Shown here: positions 22,242 through 33,174 of the stretch, piece after piece
How the letters are laid out: the number at the start of each line of letters is the position of its first letter
Numbering within the stretch: position 1 is the first letter of the stretch
NCBI GenBank assembly: GCA_031769625.1
Contig: JAUIMM010000740.1
Span: 1,028,501 to 1,092,500, forward strand
Origin: Taudactylus pleione
Lineage: Eukaryota; Chordata; Amphibia; Anura; Myobatrachidae
Length of the DNA: 64,000 bases
Reading direction: 5' to 3'
Notes under the pieces: model-generated
The model's database searches: none
The model's input: only the letters and a program-made list of their open reading frames with translations
What the model was told of the DNA's origin: nothing
Position numbers and translations under genes: made by a program

Positions 22242-24008
22242 CTTAATACTTTATATTTTACAGTGACAAATATGCAAATATTTTACAACCATAATGTTAG
22301 GCTGATACTTTATATTAGTTCAGCATAAAAATGTAATAATAAATACAATGATGAGCAAAGCAAGGACAAGGACAGCTGCGCGCTCAGGATAATGCTTTGC
22401 GTCACCGGCTGGTGGGTAATGAGATGTTTGCTGTCTAGAAACCATGGTGTGATGTCCGGATAACACGCTGTAGTGTAACGTCGCCTGGCGTGGTCCGGTC
22501 CTGGTCTGTGGGTCATACTGTAGGAGGCTAGTTATCCACGTCACACACTGCAGCTTCCTGACAGGCGCTCCTTCATGCCGCAATGTTCTTATGACGGATG
22601 TCAGATGACTCACCCTAACATTCACCATGGGAACTTCAGTACACGGTCATCTCAGTGTCAGTGGGATTAGCAGACAAGGAGAACGAGTGCTAGACACAGA
22701 CAGCGGTTCCCTGCGGGTCTCTTCCTGAGCTCTTTGTAGTCTATAACCTGTCAGATCTTACCAAAAGCTTCTAAAAGGAACATTCACATAGACAGAGAAA
22801 CAGCTCTGGGTACCTGGGGATTCAGGATGCAGAACACGGTCAGGGGGAGAGGAGACTATAAATACATGTATACAGTATTATACAGGTATACAAATACCTA
22901 TTCATATAATAATAAGGTCATTACTGTAACTAAGCCAATAAACAGGAAATAATAAGAGGTTTCGTAACAGCGACAGTCACCCTCAGACTAGTTACATATA
23001 TTATAATTAGAGTTGTGTGCAGACCACCGTGTTTAGTTTTTGGTGCTAATTCGTCATTGGGTTTTGGCAAAACCCCCCTGAACAGTTTTGGTGCAGATGC
23101 AGTTTGGGTTCAGTCTGGGATTCCTTTAAGAGGGGTGCAGTGCGGTGCCTCTTGCCGTGCAGGTGTACTTCCATAGCTTACCTTATGTTGCATCCTCTCT
23201 CCTTCAGGATGTATGATGAACACATGGTCCTGGTACACCAAACTGGACATAGACATAATGATCTAGGAGGAAGGAGATGATGTGAGAACTGTCCTTCCAC
23301 AATGTTGACCGACACACCTTACCAAGGACCACCCACAACACAGGGGATCAGGTTTTAAGTGGAGATCATCACTGGCACTTTTGACCTCAGATCCTGAGTT
23401 TCACCTATAGGTCCTCGCACATCAGGTGAAGACTCGACCTCGCACCGGAGTGCACGGTCCACTGTGTGCCCAGAAGGAAAGAATGACAGAAAGGAAAATA
23501 GACGAGCACAGAGGTTCTCACCAGTGGCACTCTTGTAACTTCGTCCCACTCGTTTCCACACTCAGGTCCCTGTAGGAGAGAGAATAATACACTGCACAGG
23601 GCCCTATCCTGCTCTAACAGTGTGTCACACTAGTACACATATGTACATTAATATTGGCCCTAACTCATCAGCCTAACAAACTATGTGTGCAGTGTAACAC
23701 AATATGCAAATGCAACAATAGGTAACAGGACTATGTCAATCTACTCTGTACTGCAGAACAATCCATATACATAGTAAGGACAGATTTATACAATTCCAAG
23801 ATAACCAAAGATCAATAACCTCAGTGCTGCCCATTTAATCCTGCCTAACTAGAGCTGGCCAGCCAGCTCCTCCACTGTGACTGGGAAACACTTGTTATGT
23901 TAGAGGGAACCTGACAACTCTCCATGGTGTATCAATGAGCTGGGCCACGCCTTCTCACAACATACACCACCAGAGGGTGAGAGACACACTCCTCTGACAT
24001 ATATATAT
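22242..24008. other. Unassigned sequence, no supported gene
   Basis: About 1.8 kb without long frames or tandem structure. GTGTGCAGACCACCGTG...TTTTGGCAAAACCCCC near 23015-23085 is loosely like the subterminal part of the hAT family, but too degraded to call. Exons of a host gene cannot be excluded, and none can be supported. Confidence 0.4.
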
Positions 24009-24205
24009 TAGGGGTGAGCGGGTTCGGATTTCTGAAATCCGAACCCCCCCGAGCCCCCCCGATCCGAGGCAGATCCGAGTCAGGCTCGACTTTTCCCGCC
24101 TGACTCGGATCTGAAATCAAGGCAAAACATCATCATCCCGCCTTCCGAGTCTCGCGGGTTTTGGATCCCATATAAGGTACCCGCGTCGGCGCCATTTTCT
24201 CACTC
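24009..24205 (+). promoter_or_regulatory. hAT copy B leader: terminal repeat, hairpins and TATA-like box
   Basis: A perfect hairpin TTCGGATTTC/GAAATCCGAA lies at 24022-24043. A second has 15-base arms, AGATCCGAGTCAGGC (24071-24085) and GCCTGACTCGGATCT (24098-24112). CATATAAGG (24168-24176) and GGCGCCATTTT (24187-24197) follow. Palindromes next to hAT ends commonly serve as transposase binding sites. The promoter reading is by arrangement only. Confidence 0.5.
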
Positions 24206-24559
24206 GGCTGTGGACAGTGAAGAGGGAGGGTGGGAGTTAGGGCTGTGTAGTGTAGTGCAGAGTAGTGTTGTGCTGTGCTGTGCTGCGCTGTGCTGCTGTT
24301 GTCCACTACTTCAAAGTCCATAGGGGCTGGCTGTGTTGTGCTGTGCTGCTGTTGTTAATAGGGGCTGTGTCCACTACTTCAAAGTCCATAGGGGCTGGCT
24401 GGACTGTGTTGTGCAGTCAGTTCTCCATAGGGGCTGTGTCCACTCCAAAGTCCTGTGCAGTGTCCCAGTCCTAAAGGGGTGCTGTAGTGTTGTCCAGGGG
24501 GTGCTCTGTCCATCAGGGGTGCTCCCCCCAAGTGCTAAAAAAATAATATATTTTCTGTG

Positions 24560-25380
24560 TTTGTGAATTGTGTGCACAGTAGCCGCACATGCATCAACAA
24601 AGTAGTGCCAAGCGTGCACCTGTGTCATAAGTAAAGGGCCGGCTGGCTTGACCGTTAAAGGGTGCTGTAACCCCCAAAGTACACTCCAGTCCAAACCAAA
24701 AAAATATATATTTTCTGTGTTTGTGAATTGTGTGCGCAGTAGCCGCACGTGCATCAACAAAGGAGTGCCAAGCGTGCGCCTGTGTCATAAGTAAAGGGCC
24801 GGCTGGCTTGACCGTTAAAGGGTGCTGTAACCCCCAAAGTACACTCCAGTCCAAACCAAAAAAATATATATTTTCTGTGTTTGTGAATTGTGTGCGCAGT
24901 AGCCGCACGTGCATCAACAAAGTAGTGCCAAGCGTGCGCCTGTGTCATAAGTAAAGGGCCGGCTGGCTTGACCGTTAAAGGGTGCTGTAACCCCCAAAGT
25001 ACACTCCAGTCCAAACCAAAAAAAATATTATATTCTGTGTTTGTGAATTGTGTGCGCAGTAGCCGCACGTGCATCAACAAAGTAGTGCCAAGCGTGCGCC
25101 TGTGTCATAAGTAAAGGGCCGGCTGGCTTGACCGTTAAAGGGTGCTGTAACCCCCAAAGTACACTCCAAACCAAAAAAAAAAAATATTTTCTGTGTTTGT
25201 GACTTGTGTGCACTGTGGCTGCACGTGCATCAACAAAGGAGCAGCGCCAAGCGTGCGCCTGTGTCCCATAAGTAAAGAGCCGGCTGGCTCATTTCTTAAA
25301 GGGTGGTGTAACCCACAAAGTGCACTACTCTCCAGCAAAAATAAAAAAATATTTTCTGTGTTTGTGTGCGCTTTAGCCGC
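24560..25380 (+). repeat. Long-type (160-bp) tandem repeats in the hAT copy B leader
   Basis: Units of about 160 bases. GCATCAACAA recurs at 24591, 24751, 24911 and 25071, exactly 160 apart, and once more near 25227. Neighbouring units are almost identical, so the expansion is recent compared with copy A. Each unit includes CGGCTGGCTTGACCGTTAAA, GGGTGCTGTAACCCCCAAAG and an A/T block. Confidence 0.92.
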
Positions 25381-25403
25381 ACGTATATATCAATATAACA
25401 TAA

Positions 25404-25735
25404 ATGGAGGACCAAACTTTCTCCGATAAAAATAAAATAGGGAAAGACCAAGAACCACTTCCTCCTAGTGCTATTGCTGCTGCTGGGAGTTGTTCATCAT
25501 CCCAGAGAGGAAGTAGGAACATCACTACATTTACTAAACAATTGACCCTCCAACAGTCCCTAGCGATGAGGATGAAGTACGACAGCAGTCATCCTGAAGC
25601 AAAACGTATAACTGAGGCCTTGACTGCTATGTTGGTGTTAGACGCGCGTCCGGTATCCGCCATTAGTGCTGTGGGATTTAGACAATTGATGGAGGTAGTG
25701 TGTCCCCGGTTCCAAATCCCGTCTAGATTCCACCT
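25404..25735 (+). pseudogene. hAT copy B transposase N-terminal remnant
   Basis: It starts MEDQTFSDKNKIGK like copy A, but after ~23 residues (PLPPSA) it jumps to the AIAAAGS...SQRGSRN segment that in copy A lies after the BED finger. The acidic region and BED finger were therefore deleted precisely in frame. It continues LTLQQSLAMRMKYDSSHPEAK, AMLVLDARPVSA and GFRQLMEVVCPRFQIP, then breaks into the tandem repeats at about 25736. No DNA-binding or catalytic motif remains, so no active transposase is encoded. Confidence 0.85.
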
Positions 25736-27010
25736 GCATCCTCAAAGCAGCAGCAACAAGCGTGCGTCTGTCTGTTAAAGGGTGGTGACACCCTCAAAGT
25801 GCGCTCCACAAACAATAAAAATATTGTTCTTTTTTTTTCGGTCTTTGTGAATTGTGTGGGCTGTAGCCGCACCTGCATCCTTAAAGCAGCAGCGACAAGA
25901 GTGCGTCTGTCTGTTAAAGGGCGGTGACACCCTCAAAGTGTGCTACACAAACAATTAAAATATTGTTCTTTTTTTTCTGTGTTTGTGAAATGTGTGGGCT
26001 GTAGCCGCACCTGCATCCTTAAAGCAGCAGCGACAAGCGTGCGTCTGTCTGTTAAAGGGTGGTGACACCCTCAAAGTGTGCTACACAAACAATAAAAATA
26101 TTGTTCTTTTTTTTGTCTTTGTGAATTGTGTGGGCTGTAGCCGCACTTGCATCCTCAAAGCAGCAGCGACAAGCGTGCGTCTGTCTGTTAAAGGGTGGTG
26201 ACACCCTCAAAGTGTGCTACACAAACAATAAAAATATTGTTCTTTTTTTTTCTGTCTTTGTGAATTGTGTGGGCTGTAGCCACACTTGCATCCTCAAAGC
26301 AGCAGCGACAACTGTGCGTCTGTCTGTTAAAGGGTGGTGTAACCCTCAAAGTGCTCCAAAAATTTAAAAACTATTTTTTTAATGTGTTTTTGACTTGTGT
26401 GCGATGTAGCCGCACTTGCATCCTTAAAGCAGCAGCGACAATCGTGCATCTGTCTGTTAAAGGGTGGTGACACCCTCAAAGTTTGCTACACAAACAATAA
26501 AAATATTGTTCTTTTTTTCTCTGTCTTTGTGAATTGTGTGGGCTGTAGCCGCACTTGCATCCTCAAAGCAGCAGCGACAAGTGTGCGTCTGTCTGTTAAA
26601 GGGTGGTGTAACCCTCAAAGTGCTCCAAAAAATAAAAAACTATTTTTTTAATGTGTTTGTGACTTGTGTGGGCTGTAGCTGCACCTGCATCCTTAAAGCA
26701 GCAGCGACAAGCGTGCGTCTGTCTGTTAAAGGGTGGTGACACCCTCAAAGTGTGCTACACAAACAATAAAAATATTCTTCTTCTTTTTTTTGTCTTTGTG
26801 AATTGTGTGGGCTGTAGCCGCACTTGCATCCTCAAAGCAGCAGCAACAAGTGTGCGTCTGTCTGTTAAAGGGTGGTGTAACCCTCAAAGTGCGCTCCACA
26901 AACAATAAAAATATTCTTTTTTTTTTTTCTGTCTTTGTGATTTGTGTGGGCTGTAGCTGCACTTGCATCCTCAAAGCAGTAGCGACAAGCGTGCGTCTGT
27001 CTGTTAAAGG
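25736..27010 (+). repeat. Short-type (130-139-bp) tandem repeats replacing the transposase core
   Basis: Ten units mark GCATCC at about 25737, 25875, 26013, 26149, 26288, 26418, 26557, 26687, 26826 and 26965, so spacing alternates between ~130 and ~139. Each unit has CAAAGCAGCAGCGACAAGCG, TGCGTCTGTCTGTTAAAGGG, a GTGGTGACACCC or GTGGTGTAACCC junction, an A/T block and GTGTGGGCTGTAGCCGCAC. These are the short-type units of the copy A leader, here inside the gene. Confidence 0.93.
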
Positions 27011-27399
27011 ATTACATCGGTGACAGCATCCAAGTAGGCATGTCAGACAGTCCATACCTGTACTGGCAGGAAAAAGAAGCAATTTGGAGGTCCCTGTACA
27101 AACTGGCTCTATTTTACCTGAGTTGCCCCCCCTCCAGTGTGTACTCCGAAAGAGTGTTTAGTGCAGCCGGGAACCTTGTCAGCGAAAGGCGTAGGTGGTT
27201 GCTTCCACAAATGTGGAGAAGATGATGTTCATAAAATGAATTATCAACTCTTCCAGGGAGACCAGCCTCCAGAACGTACAGAGGGACCTGTGGTTCCAGT
27301 GGGGATGAATTAATACTCTGTGAGGATGAGGATGTACACACTGAAGAGGGTGAGGAATCGGTGGATGAGGAGGATGAGGATGACATCTTGCCTCCGTAG
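27011..27399 (+). pseudogene. hAT copy B transposase C-terminal dimerisation remnant
   Basis: Directly after the repeats the frame reads DYIGDSIQVG, YWQEKEAIW, LALFYLSCPP and SSVYSERVFSAAGNLVSERR (27040-27225). This is the signature of the hAT dimerisation region, which holds transposase subunits together. A frame change near 27225 breaks it. A further frame ends in an acidic tail (EDEDVHTEEGEESVDEEDED) and a TAG at 27397-27399. This is the natural C-terminus missing from copy A in this window. Confidence 0.85.
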
Positions 27400-27439
27400 A
27401 GCCAGTTTGTGCAGGGACAGATTAATTGCCAGCTTGTTT

Positions 27440-28031
27440 TGTGGGGGCCCAAACGAACCAATCATTTCAGCCACAGTTGTGTGGCAGACCCTGGCGCTGA
27501 AATGATTGGTTTGTTAAAGTGTGCATGTCCTGTTTATACAACATAAGGGTGGGTGGGAGGGCCCAAGGACAATTCCATCTTGCACCTCTTTTTTTTCTTT
27601 GCATTTTGTACAGTTTGGGGCCTAGTTTTTCAAACTGCCATCCTGTCTGCCACTGCAGTTTCACGCCTAGATGGGTCTCGTGTTTGTGCCGCCCACTCAT
27701 GTCGCTTAGCATAGTCATCCAGCTACCTCGGTGCAACCTTTTGGACATAAAAACACTATTGTGAGGTGTGAGGTGTTCAGAATAGACTGGAAATGAGTGG
27801 AAATTAAGGTTATTGAGGTTAATAATAGCATAGGAGCAGAAAAACCTACAAATTCTGTGATTTTAGCTGTTTTTATGCTTTTTTTCAAAAAAATACAGAT
27901 CCAAAACACAAAACCCAGAACCCAAAACACGGAAGGGTGGTTTTGGCAAAACCAATCCAGATCCAAAACACGAAGAAAGATCCAGATCCAAAACCAAAAC
28001 ACAAAACACGAAAAGTGGCCGGTGCACACCC

Positions 28032-28034
<3 letters not shown>
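27440..28034 (+). promoter_or_regulatory. hAT 3' subterminal region and terminal repeat
   Basis: Non-coding and shared with 21715-22241. It includes a near-palindrome around CCAATCATTTCAG...CTGAAATGATTGG (27457-27511) and, close to the end, several repeats of GATCCAAAAC (about 27897, 27957 and 27979). Repeated short motifs near the terminus suit transposase binding, as in other hAT elements. It ends GTGCACACCCCTA. Confidence 0.6.

Positions 28035-28082
<48 letters not shown>
28035..28082. repeat. (AT)n microsatellite
   Basis: About 24 AT units, lying between the hAT copy B end and the PLE2 3' end. The hAT target duplication ATATATAT on the far side (24001-24008) indicates hAT inserted into a pre-existing AT tract. 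Confidence 0.95.
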
Positions 28083-28088
<6 letters not shown>

Positions 28089-28140
28089 CAGAAGGAGGCA
28101 CTCTGCAGACTTTCATCAGAATAAAACTAAGTCCTTCTTT

Positions 28141-28186
28141 CCATTCCTACGGCGTTTCGGGGTTACCCCCCGTCTTCAGGGACAAG
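28141..28186 (-). ncRNA. Candidate hammerhead ribozyme in the PLE2 3' region
   Basis: On the minus strand, CTGAAGA (28173-28179) is followed by a GGGG/CCCC stem with a short loop and then GAAAC (28154-28158). A 3-base loop GCC and GTA (28148-28150) come next. This fits the hammerhead core CUGANGA-stem II-GAAA-minimal stem III-UH. Stem I could be UCC/GGA either side. PLEs are known to carry minimal hammerheads with tiny stem III in their terminal regions. One unpaired C in front of stem II and a short stem I are weaknesses. Confidence 0.55.
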
Positions 28187-28560
28187 CAATACAGACTGAC
28201 ACACAACATAGACAAATATATACACAACACATATGCAATTAAAACATAGTTATCATACTCACCTGTGTCACGCTGCCGCCTGAGGACCCGCTTCCTGCTC
28301 TGGCACCTGTGTCCGTCGCGTACCAGGTGACGTCATCGGCAGCGCGGCACAGGGAAATGATGCATCCTCTCTGTTGCCAAGCAACATGAGTACTCCTGAG
28401 ACAAAAAATCTCAAACATGATAAAAACAACGGCACTATGTAACTGATGTTCCTAACATCATAAGGGAGGAACATTATTATGACAAAATCAAACTACGGCA
28501 GAATTTATCACTGCTGGTAATATACCAGAAAAAATGTCAGAAAAATCACTATCAGCTTAA

Positions 28561-29902
28561 TTATAGAAAACACTGAAGACCCAGGGTCTCATTAAGACCT
28601 CTGGGAGCCAGTGTGCCTAACTCGAATATCCACCGGCTTTCTCTATGCAATAAAATTTTTGCTCTATTGCCACCTCGTTTACTTTCTGGAACGTGATCGA
28701 TGATAATGACCCTTATGCTAGCCACACTGTGTTTGAACCGGGCGCAATGTCTGGCAACCGGCTGTTCGCTGGTGCCGGACTCAATCACCTGGCGAATTGC
28801 ACTGCGATGGAGAGCCATGCGCTCACGGAATTGACGCTGTGTCTTTCCCACATAAGCCAATCCACATGGACAGGTCAATAAATATATGACATGCGTAGTG
28901 GTACAAGTGACTGCATGTCTAATACTAATTTTTTTGCCCGTATGTGGATGAAAAAAAGTTGAACCCACAGAAAGTGATCGACATGTTACGCAGCCTAAGC
29001 AGCGATAACAGCCTTTTTTCTTGCTTAAAAAATGTGTTACTGGGCTTTTATTGAAACCTGTGATGTCTAGCTTGACTACCTGATCTTTGATGCTCTTTCC
29101 CCTGGTGAAACTGGGTAAGAGTCTGGCATTGTGTAAAGAGGGTAGTTCCGGATCACTTTGCACCAAAGGCCACCATTGCTTAACCTGACTTGTAGTCGAT
29201 TTACTAAAGGGGCTGTATTTGTTCACCCAAGGGATTACATTCATCGGTTGTCGAGCAGCATCTTTAGTTCTACTCGCCAAAGCCTCATCTCTGGACATAT
29301 TTATAACTTTGTTCTTTAAGTTAATTAACTCACTTCTGTCATAACCTCGTATCACGAATTTATCAATCATTTCCTCTAATGCAGGCTCTAATGCATTAAT
29401 ATCAGAAGTGATACGTCATACTCTAAGAAACTGTGAAAAAGGCAGACCTTTGCATAAAGCTATAGGATGAAAACTTTCTTGACGCAATAGTGTATTTCTA
29501 TCCGTTGCCTTTGTGTACAATGAAGTGCTGAACATTGAATTCTGTATAGTAATCATAACATCCAAAAAGTGGATAGACTCTTTACTCATCGTTTATGTTA
29601 GTTTGACTACACTCTGTGAAGCGTTGTGTGTATCTAAGAGAGAAGTCAGAGCAATAGGAGGCCCTGCCCAAAAAATCAACAAATCGTCGATGTATCGATG
29701 ATACAATACAATTTCTGCCCTCAACTGACCCTGATTGTATAATAGTCTTTGTTCTACCAAATACATGAATGCATTTGCATAAGTTGGTGCCACTGGAGAC
29801 CCCATGGCACATCCCGACGTTTGTATATAATATTTGCCATCATGGTAAAAATAATTTCTAGTTAGCACTAGATCCAGTAGCTGTAAAAATAATTTTTTAG
29901 GA
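28561..29902 (-). pseudogene. PLE2 reverse transcriptase and GIY-YIG endonuclease, two nonsense codons
   Basis: One frame runs through about 446 codons with only two stops: TAA at 29593-29595, and TGA at 29416-29418, probably a CpG transition from CGA. Reverse transcriptase motifs are LLDLVLTRNYF, SGCAMGSPVAPTYANAF and the catalytic YIDDLLIFW (aspartates at 29683-29688). IHFLDVMITI and KGLPFSQFLRV follow. The last 269 codons (28561-29370) are uninterrupted. They show the thumb/linker (KQWWPLVQSDPEL, TRGKSIKDQVVKL), a four-cysteine knuckle CYRCLGCVTC (linker residues 121-130), the GIY-YIG core VIYLLTCPCGLAYVGKTQRQ (161-180) with FRERMALH, and the C-terminal ESRWIFELGTLAPRGLNE. In PLEs the nuclease nicks the target and the reverse transcriptase primes from it. 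The missing front of the palm means this copy is not autonomous. Confidence 0.88.
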
Positions 29903-29906
29903 GGGC

Positions 29907-32900
29907 CAGTGCTGTCCTATACTATGCTATGGTTTACTGCTCTCTTCTACTCTGTCTTGTTTTGTCCTATACTATGCTTTACTTCGCTGTACTGTACTAC
30001 TCTTTTCTATTCTGTACTGTGCTGTTCTAATCTGTGCTGGACTTTACTACTCTGTAATGTACTGCTCTATTCTGTGCTGTGCTGTCCGATACTGTGCTTT
30101 ATTAATTTGTACTGTACTGCTCTCTTCTATTCTGTACTGTATAGTTCTAATATGTGTTTGGCTTTAATACTCTGTACTATACTGCTTTCTTCTATTGTGC
30201 TGTCCTATACTGTGCTTTATTCCTTTGTACTGTACAGTTCTAATATGTGCTTGGCTTTACTACTCTGTACTGTACTACTCTCTTCTTTTCTGTGCTGTGC
30301 TGTGCTGTACTATCCTGTGCTTTATTTATTTGTACTGTAGTGCTCTTTTCTATTCTGTGCTGTTCTGTACTATACTGTACTTTATTTATTTGTACTGTAG
30401 TGCTCTTTTCTATTCTATTCTGTGCTGTACTATACTGTACTTTATTTATTTGTACTGTAGTGCTCTTTTCTATTCTATTCTGTGCTGTACTATACTGTAC
30501 TTTATTTATTTGTACTGTAGTGCTCTCTTCTATTCTGTTCTGTGCTGTACTATACTGTACTTTATTTATTTGTACTGTAGTGCTCTCTACCATTCTGTGC
30601 TATGCTGTACTATACTGTACTTTATTTATTTGTACTGTAGTGCTCTTTTCTATTCTATTCTGTGCTGTACTATACTGTACTTTATTTATTTGTACTGTAG
30701 TGCTCTCTTCTATTCTATTCTGTGCTGTACTATACTGTACTTTATTTATTTGTACTGTAGTGCTCTCTTCTATTCTATTCTGTGCTGTACTATACTGTAC
30801 TTTATTTATTTGTACTGTAGTGCTCTCTTCTATTATGTGCTGTGCTGTACTATACTGTACTTTATTTATTTGTACTGTAGTGCTCTTTTCTATTCTATTC
30901 TGTGCTGTACTATACTGTACTTTATTTATTTGTACTGTAGTGCTCTCTTCTATTCTATTCTGTGCTGTACTATACTGTACTTTATTTATTTGTACTGTAG
31001 TGCTCTCTTCTATTCTATTCTGTGCTGTACTATACTGTGCTTTATTTATTTGTACTGTAGTGCTCTCTTCTATTCTATTCTGTGCTGTACTATACTGTAC
31101 TTTATTTATTTGTACTGTAGTGCTCTCTTCTATTCTGTGCTGTACTATACTGTACTTTATTTATTTGTACTGTAGTGCTCTCTTCTATTCTATTCTGTGC
31201 TGTACTATACTGTGCTTTATTTATTTGTACTGTAGTGCTCTCTTCTATTCTATTCTGTGCTGTACTATACTGTGCTTTATTTATTTGTACTGTAGTGCTC
31301 TCTTCTATTCTATTCTGTGCTGTACTATACTGTGCTTTATTTATTTGTACTGTAGTGCTCTCTTCTATTCTGTGCTGTACTATACTGTACTTTATTTATT
31401 TGTACTGTAGTGCTCTCTTCTATTCTATTCTGTGCTGTACTATACTGTACTTTATTTTTTTGTATTGTAGTGCTCTCTTCTATTCTGTGCTGAGCTGTAC
31501 TATACTGTACTTTATTTATTTGTACTGTAGTGCTCTCTTCTATTCTATTCTGTGCTGTACTATACTGTACTTTATTTATTTGTACTGTAGTGCTCTCTTC
31601 TATTCTATTCTGTGCTGTACTATACTGTACTTTATTTATTTGTACTGTAGTGCTCTCTTCTATTCTATTCTGTGCTGTACTATACTGTACTTTATTTATT
31701 TGTACTGTAGTGCTCTCTTCTATTCTATTCTGTGCTGTACTATACTGTACTTTATTTATTTGTACTGTAGTGCTCTCTTCTATTCTGTGCTGTGCTGTAC
31801 TATACTGTACTTTATTTATTTGTACTGTAGTGCTCTCTTCTATTCTATTCTGTGCTGTACTATACTGTACTTTATTTATTTGTACTGTAGTGCTCTCTTC
31901 TATTCTATTCTGTGCTGTACTATACTGTACTTTATTTATTTGTACTGTAGTGCTCTCTTCTATTCTGTGCTGTACTATACTGTACTTTATTTATTTGTAC
32001 TGTAGTGCTCTTTTCTATTCTGTGCTGTGCCGTACTATACTGTACTTTATTTATTTGTACTGTAGTGCTCTCTTCTATTCTATTCTGTGCTGTACTATAC
32101 TGTACTTTATTTATTTGTACTGTAGTGCTCTCTTCTATTCTATTCTGTGCTGTACTATACTGTACTTTATTTATTTGTACTGTAGTGCTCTCTTCTATTC
32201 TATTCTGTGCTGTACTATACTGTACTTTATTTATTTGTACTGTAGTGCTCTCTTCTATTCTATTCTGTGCTGTACTATACTGTACTTTATTTATTTGTAC
32301 TGTAGTGCTCTCTTCTATTCTATTCTGTGCTGTACTATACTGTACTTTATTTATTTGTACTGTAGTGCTCTCTTCTATTCTATTCTGTGCTGTACTATAC
32401 TGTACTTTATTTATTTGTACTGTAGTGCTCTCTTCTATTCTATTCTGTGCTGTACTATACTGTACTTTATTTATTTGTACTGTAGTGCTCTCTTCTATTC
32501 TATTATGTGCTGTACTATACTGTACTTTATTTATTTGTAATGTAGTGCTCTCTTCTATTCTATTCTGTGCTGTACTATACTGTACTTTATTTATTTGTAC
32601 TGTAGTGCTCTCTTCTATTCTGTGCTGTACTATACTGTACTTTATTTATTTGTACTGTAGTGCTCTTTTCTATTCTGTGCTGTGCTGTACTATACTGTAC
32701 TTTATTTATTTGTACTGTAGTGCTCTCTTCTATTCTATTCTGTGCTGTACTATACTGTACTTTATTTATTTGTACTGTAGTGCTCTCTTCTATTCTATTC
32801 TGTGCTGTACTATACTGTACTTTATTTATTTGTACTGTAGTGCTCTCTTCTATTCTATTCTGTGCTGTACTATACTGTACTTTATTTATTTGTACTGTAG

Positions 32901-33166
32901 TGCTCTCTTCTATTCTATTCTGTGCTGTACTATACTGTACTTTATTTATTTGTACTGTAGTGCTCTCTTCTATTCTATTCTGTGCTGTACTATACTGTAC
33001 TTTATTTATTTGTACTGTAGTGCTCTCTTCTATTCTATTCTGTGCTGTACTATACTGTACTTTATTTATTTGTACTGTAGTGCTCTCTTCTATTCTGTAC
33101 TGTGCTGTTCTAATCTGTGTTGGGTTTTACTACTCTATACTTTGTTGTGCTGCTCTGTACTGTAAA
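29907..33166. repeat. 60-bp satellite with degenerate dimeric edge
   Basis: The core (about 30340-33080) repeats a 60-base unit containing TGTACTTTATTTATTTGTAC, TGTAGTGCTCTCTTCTATTC and a TATTCTGTGCTGTACTATAC part. Some units lack TATTC or TATTCTATTC and are 55 or 50 bases long. The left edge (29907-30320) has a ~120-base period of two diverged halves, one with GTCCTATACTGTGCTTTATT and one with GTTCTAATCTGTGCTGG. The right edge (33100-33166) again shows the second half-type. The array continues beyond an inserted element at 35021-35290. Long open frames reading ILYFIYLYC are periodicity artefacts. Confidence 0.95.
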
Positions 33167-33174
33167 GTCTTTGT

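Larger units (their letters stand above)
24009..28034 (+). mobile_element. hAT DNA transposon, copy B, complete ends, internally deleted
   Basis: Ends are TAGGGGTGAGC at 24009 and GTGCACACCCCTA at 28022-28034, forming imperfect inverted repeats. The flanks 24001-24008 and 28035-28042 are both ATATATAT, matching the 8-bp target duplication of hAT elements, although low complexity weakens that test. Inside, in order, are a hairpin-rich leader with a TATA-like box, long-type tandem repeats, the transposase N-terminus, short-type tandem repeats, the transposase dimerisation end and a 3' subterminal region. The BED finger and catalytic core are absent, so it depended on another copy for movement. 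Confidence 0.9.
28083..29905 (-). mobile_element. Penelope-like element PLE2, 5' truncated
   Basis: A second PLE family on the minus strand, with much less decay than PLE1. The reverse transcriptase starts abruptly inside the palm at about 29905, where the 60-bp satellite begins. A nearly open frame runs to 28561, followed by a ~480-base 3' region with a candidate hammerhead ribozyme and a CRE-like TGACGTCA (28328-28335). The element ends at the AT tract. 5' truncation is usual for target-primed retroelements, although rearrangement with the satellite is also possible. Confidence 0.82.

Noticed and set aside
22865..22890. TACAGTATTATACAGG, resembling the 15-bp satellite unit outside PLE1
   Set aside because: A single occurrence with a 2-base insertion in AT-rich DNA. 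Chance is sufficient.
28328..28335. CRE-like TGACGTCA as a PLE2 promoter element
   Set aside because: A single 8-base palindrome is weak evidence and its position is 3' of the gene in this truncated copy. Mentioned but not annotated separately.
30195..33165. Open frames of 270-390 codons rich in Cys, Leu and Tyr in the 60-bp array
   Set aside because: A 60-base period is also divisible by three. Overlapping frames alternate at unit-length changes, as expected of a satellite.
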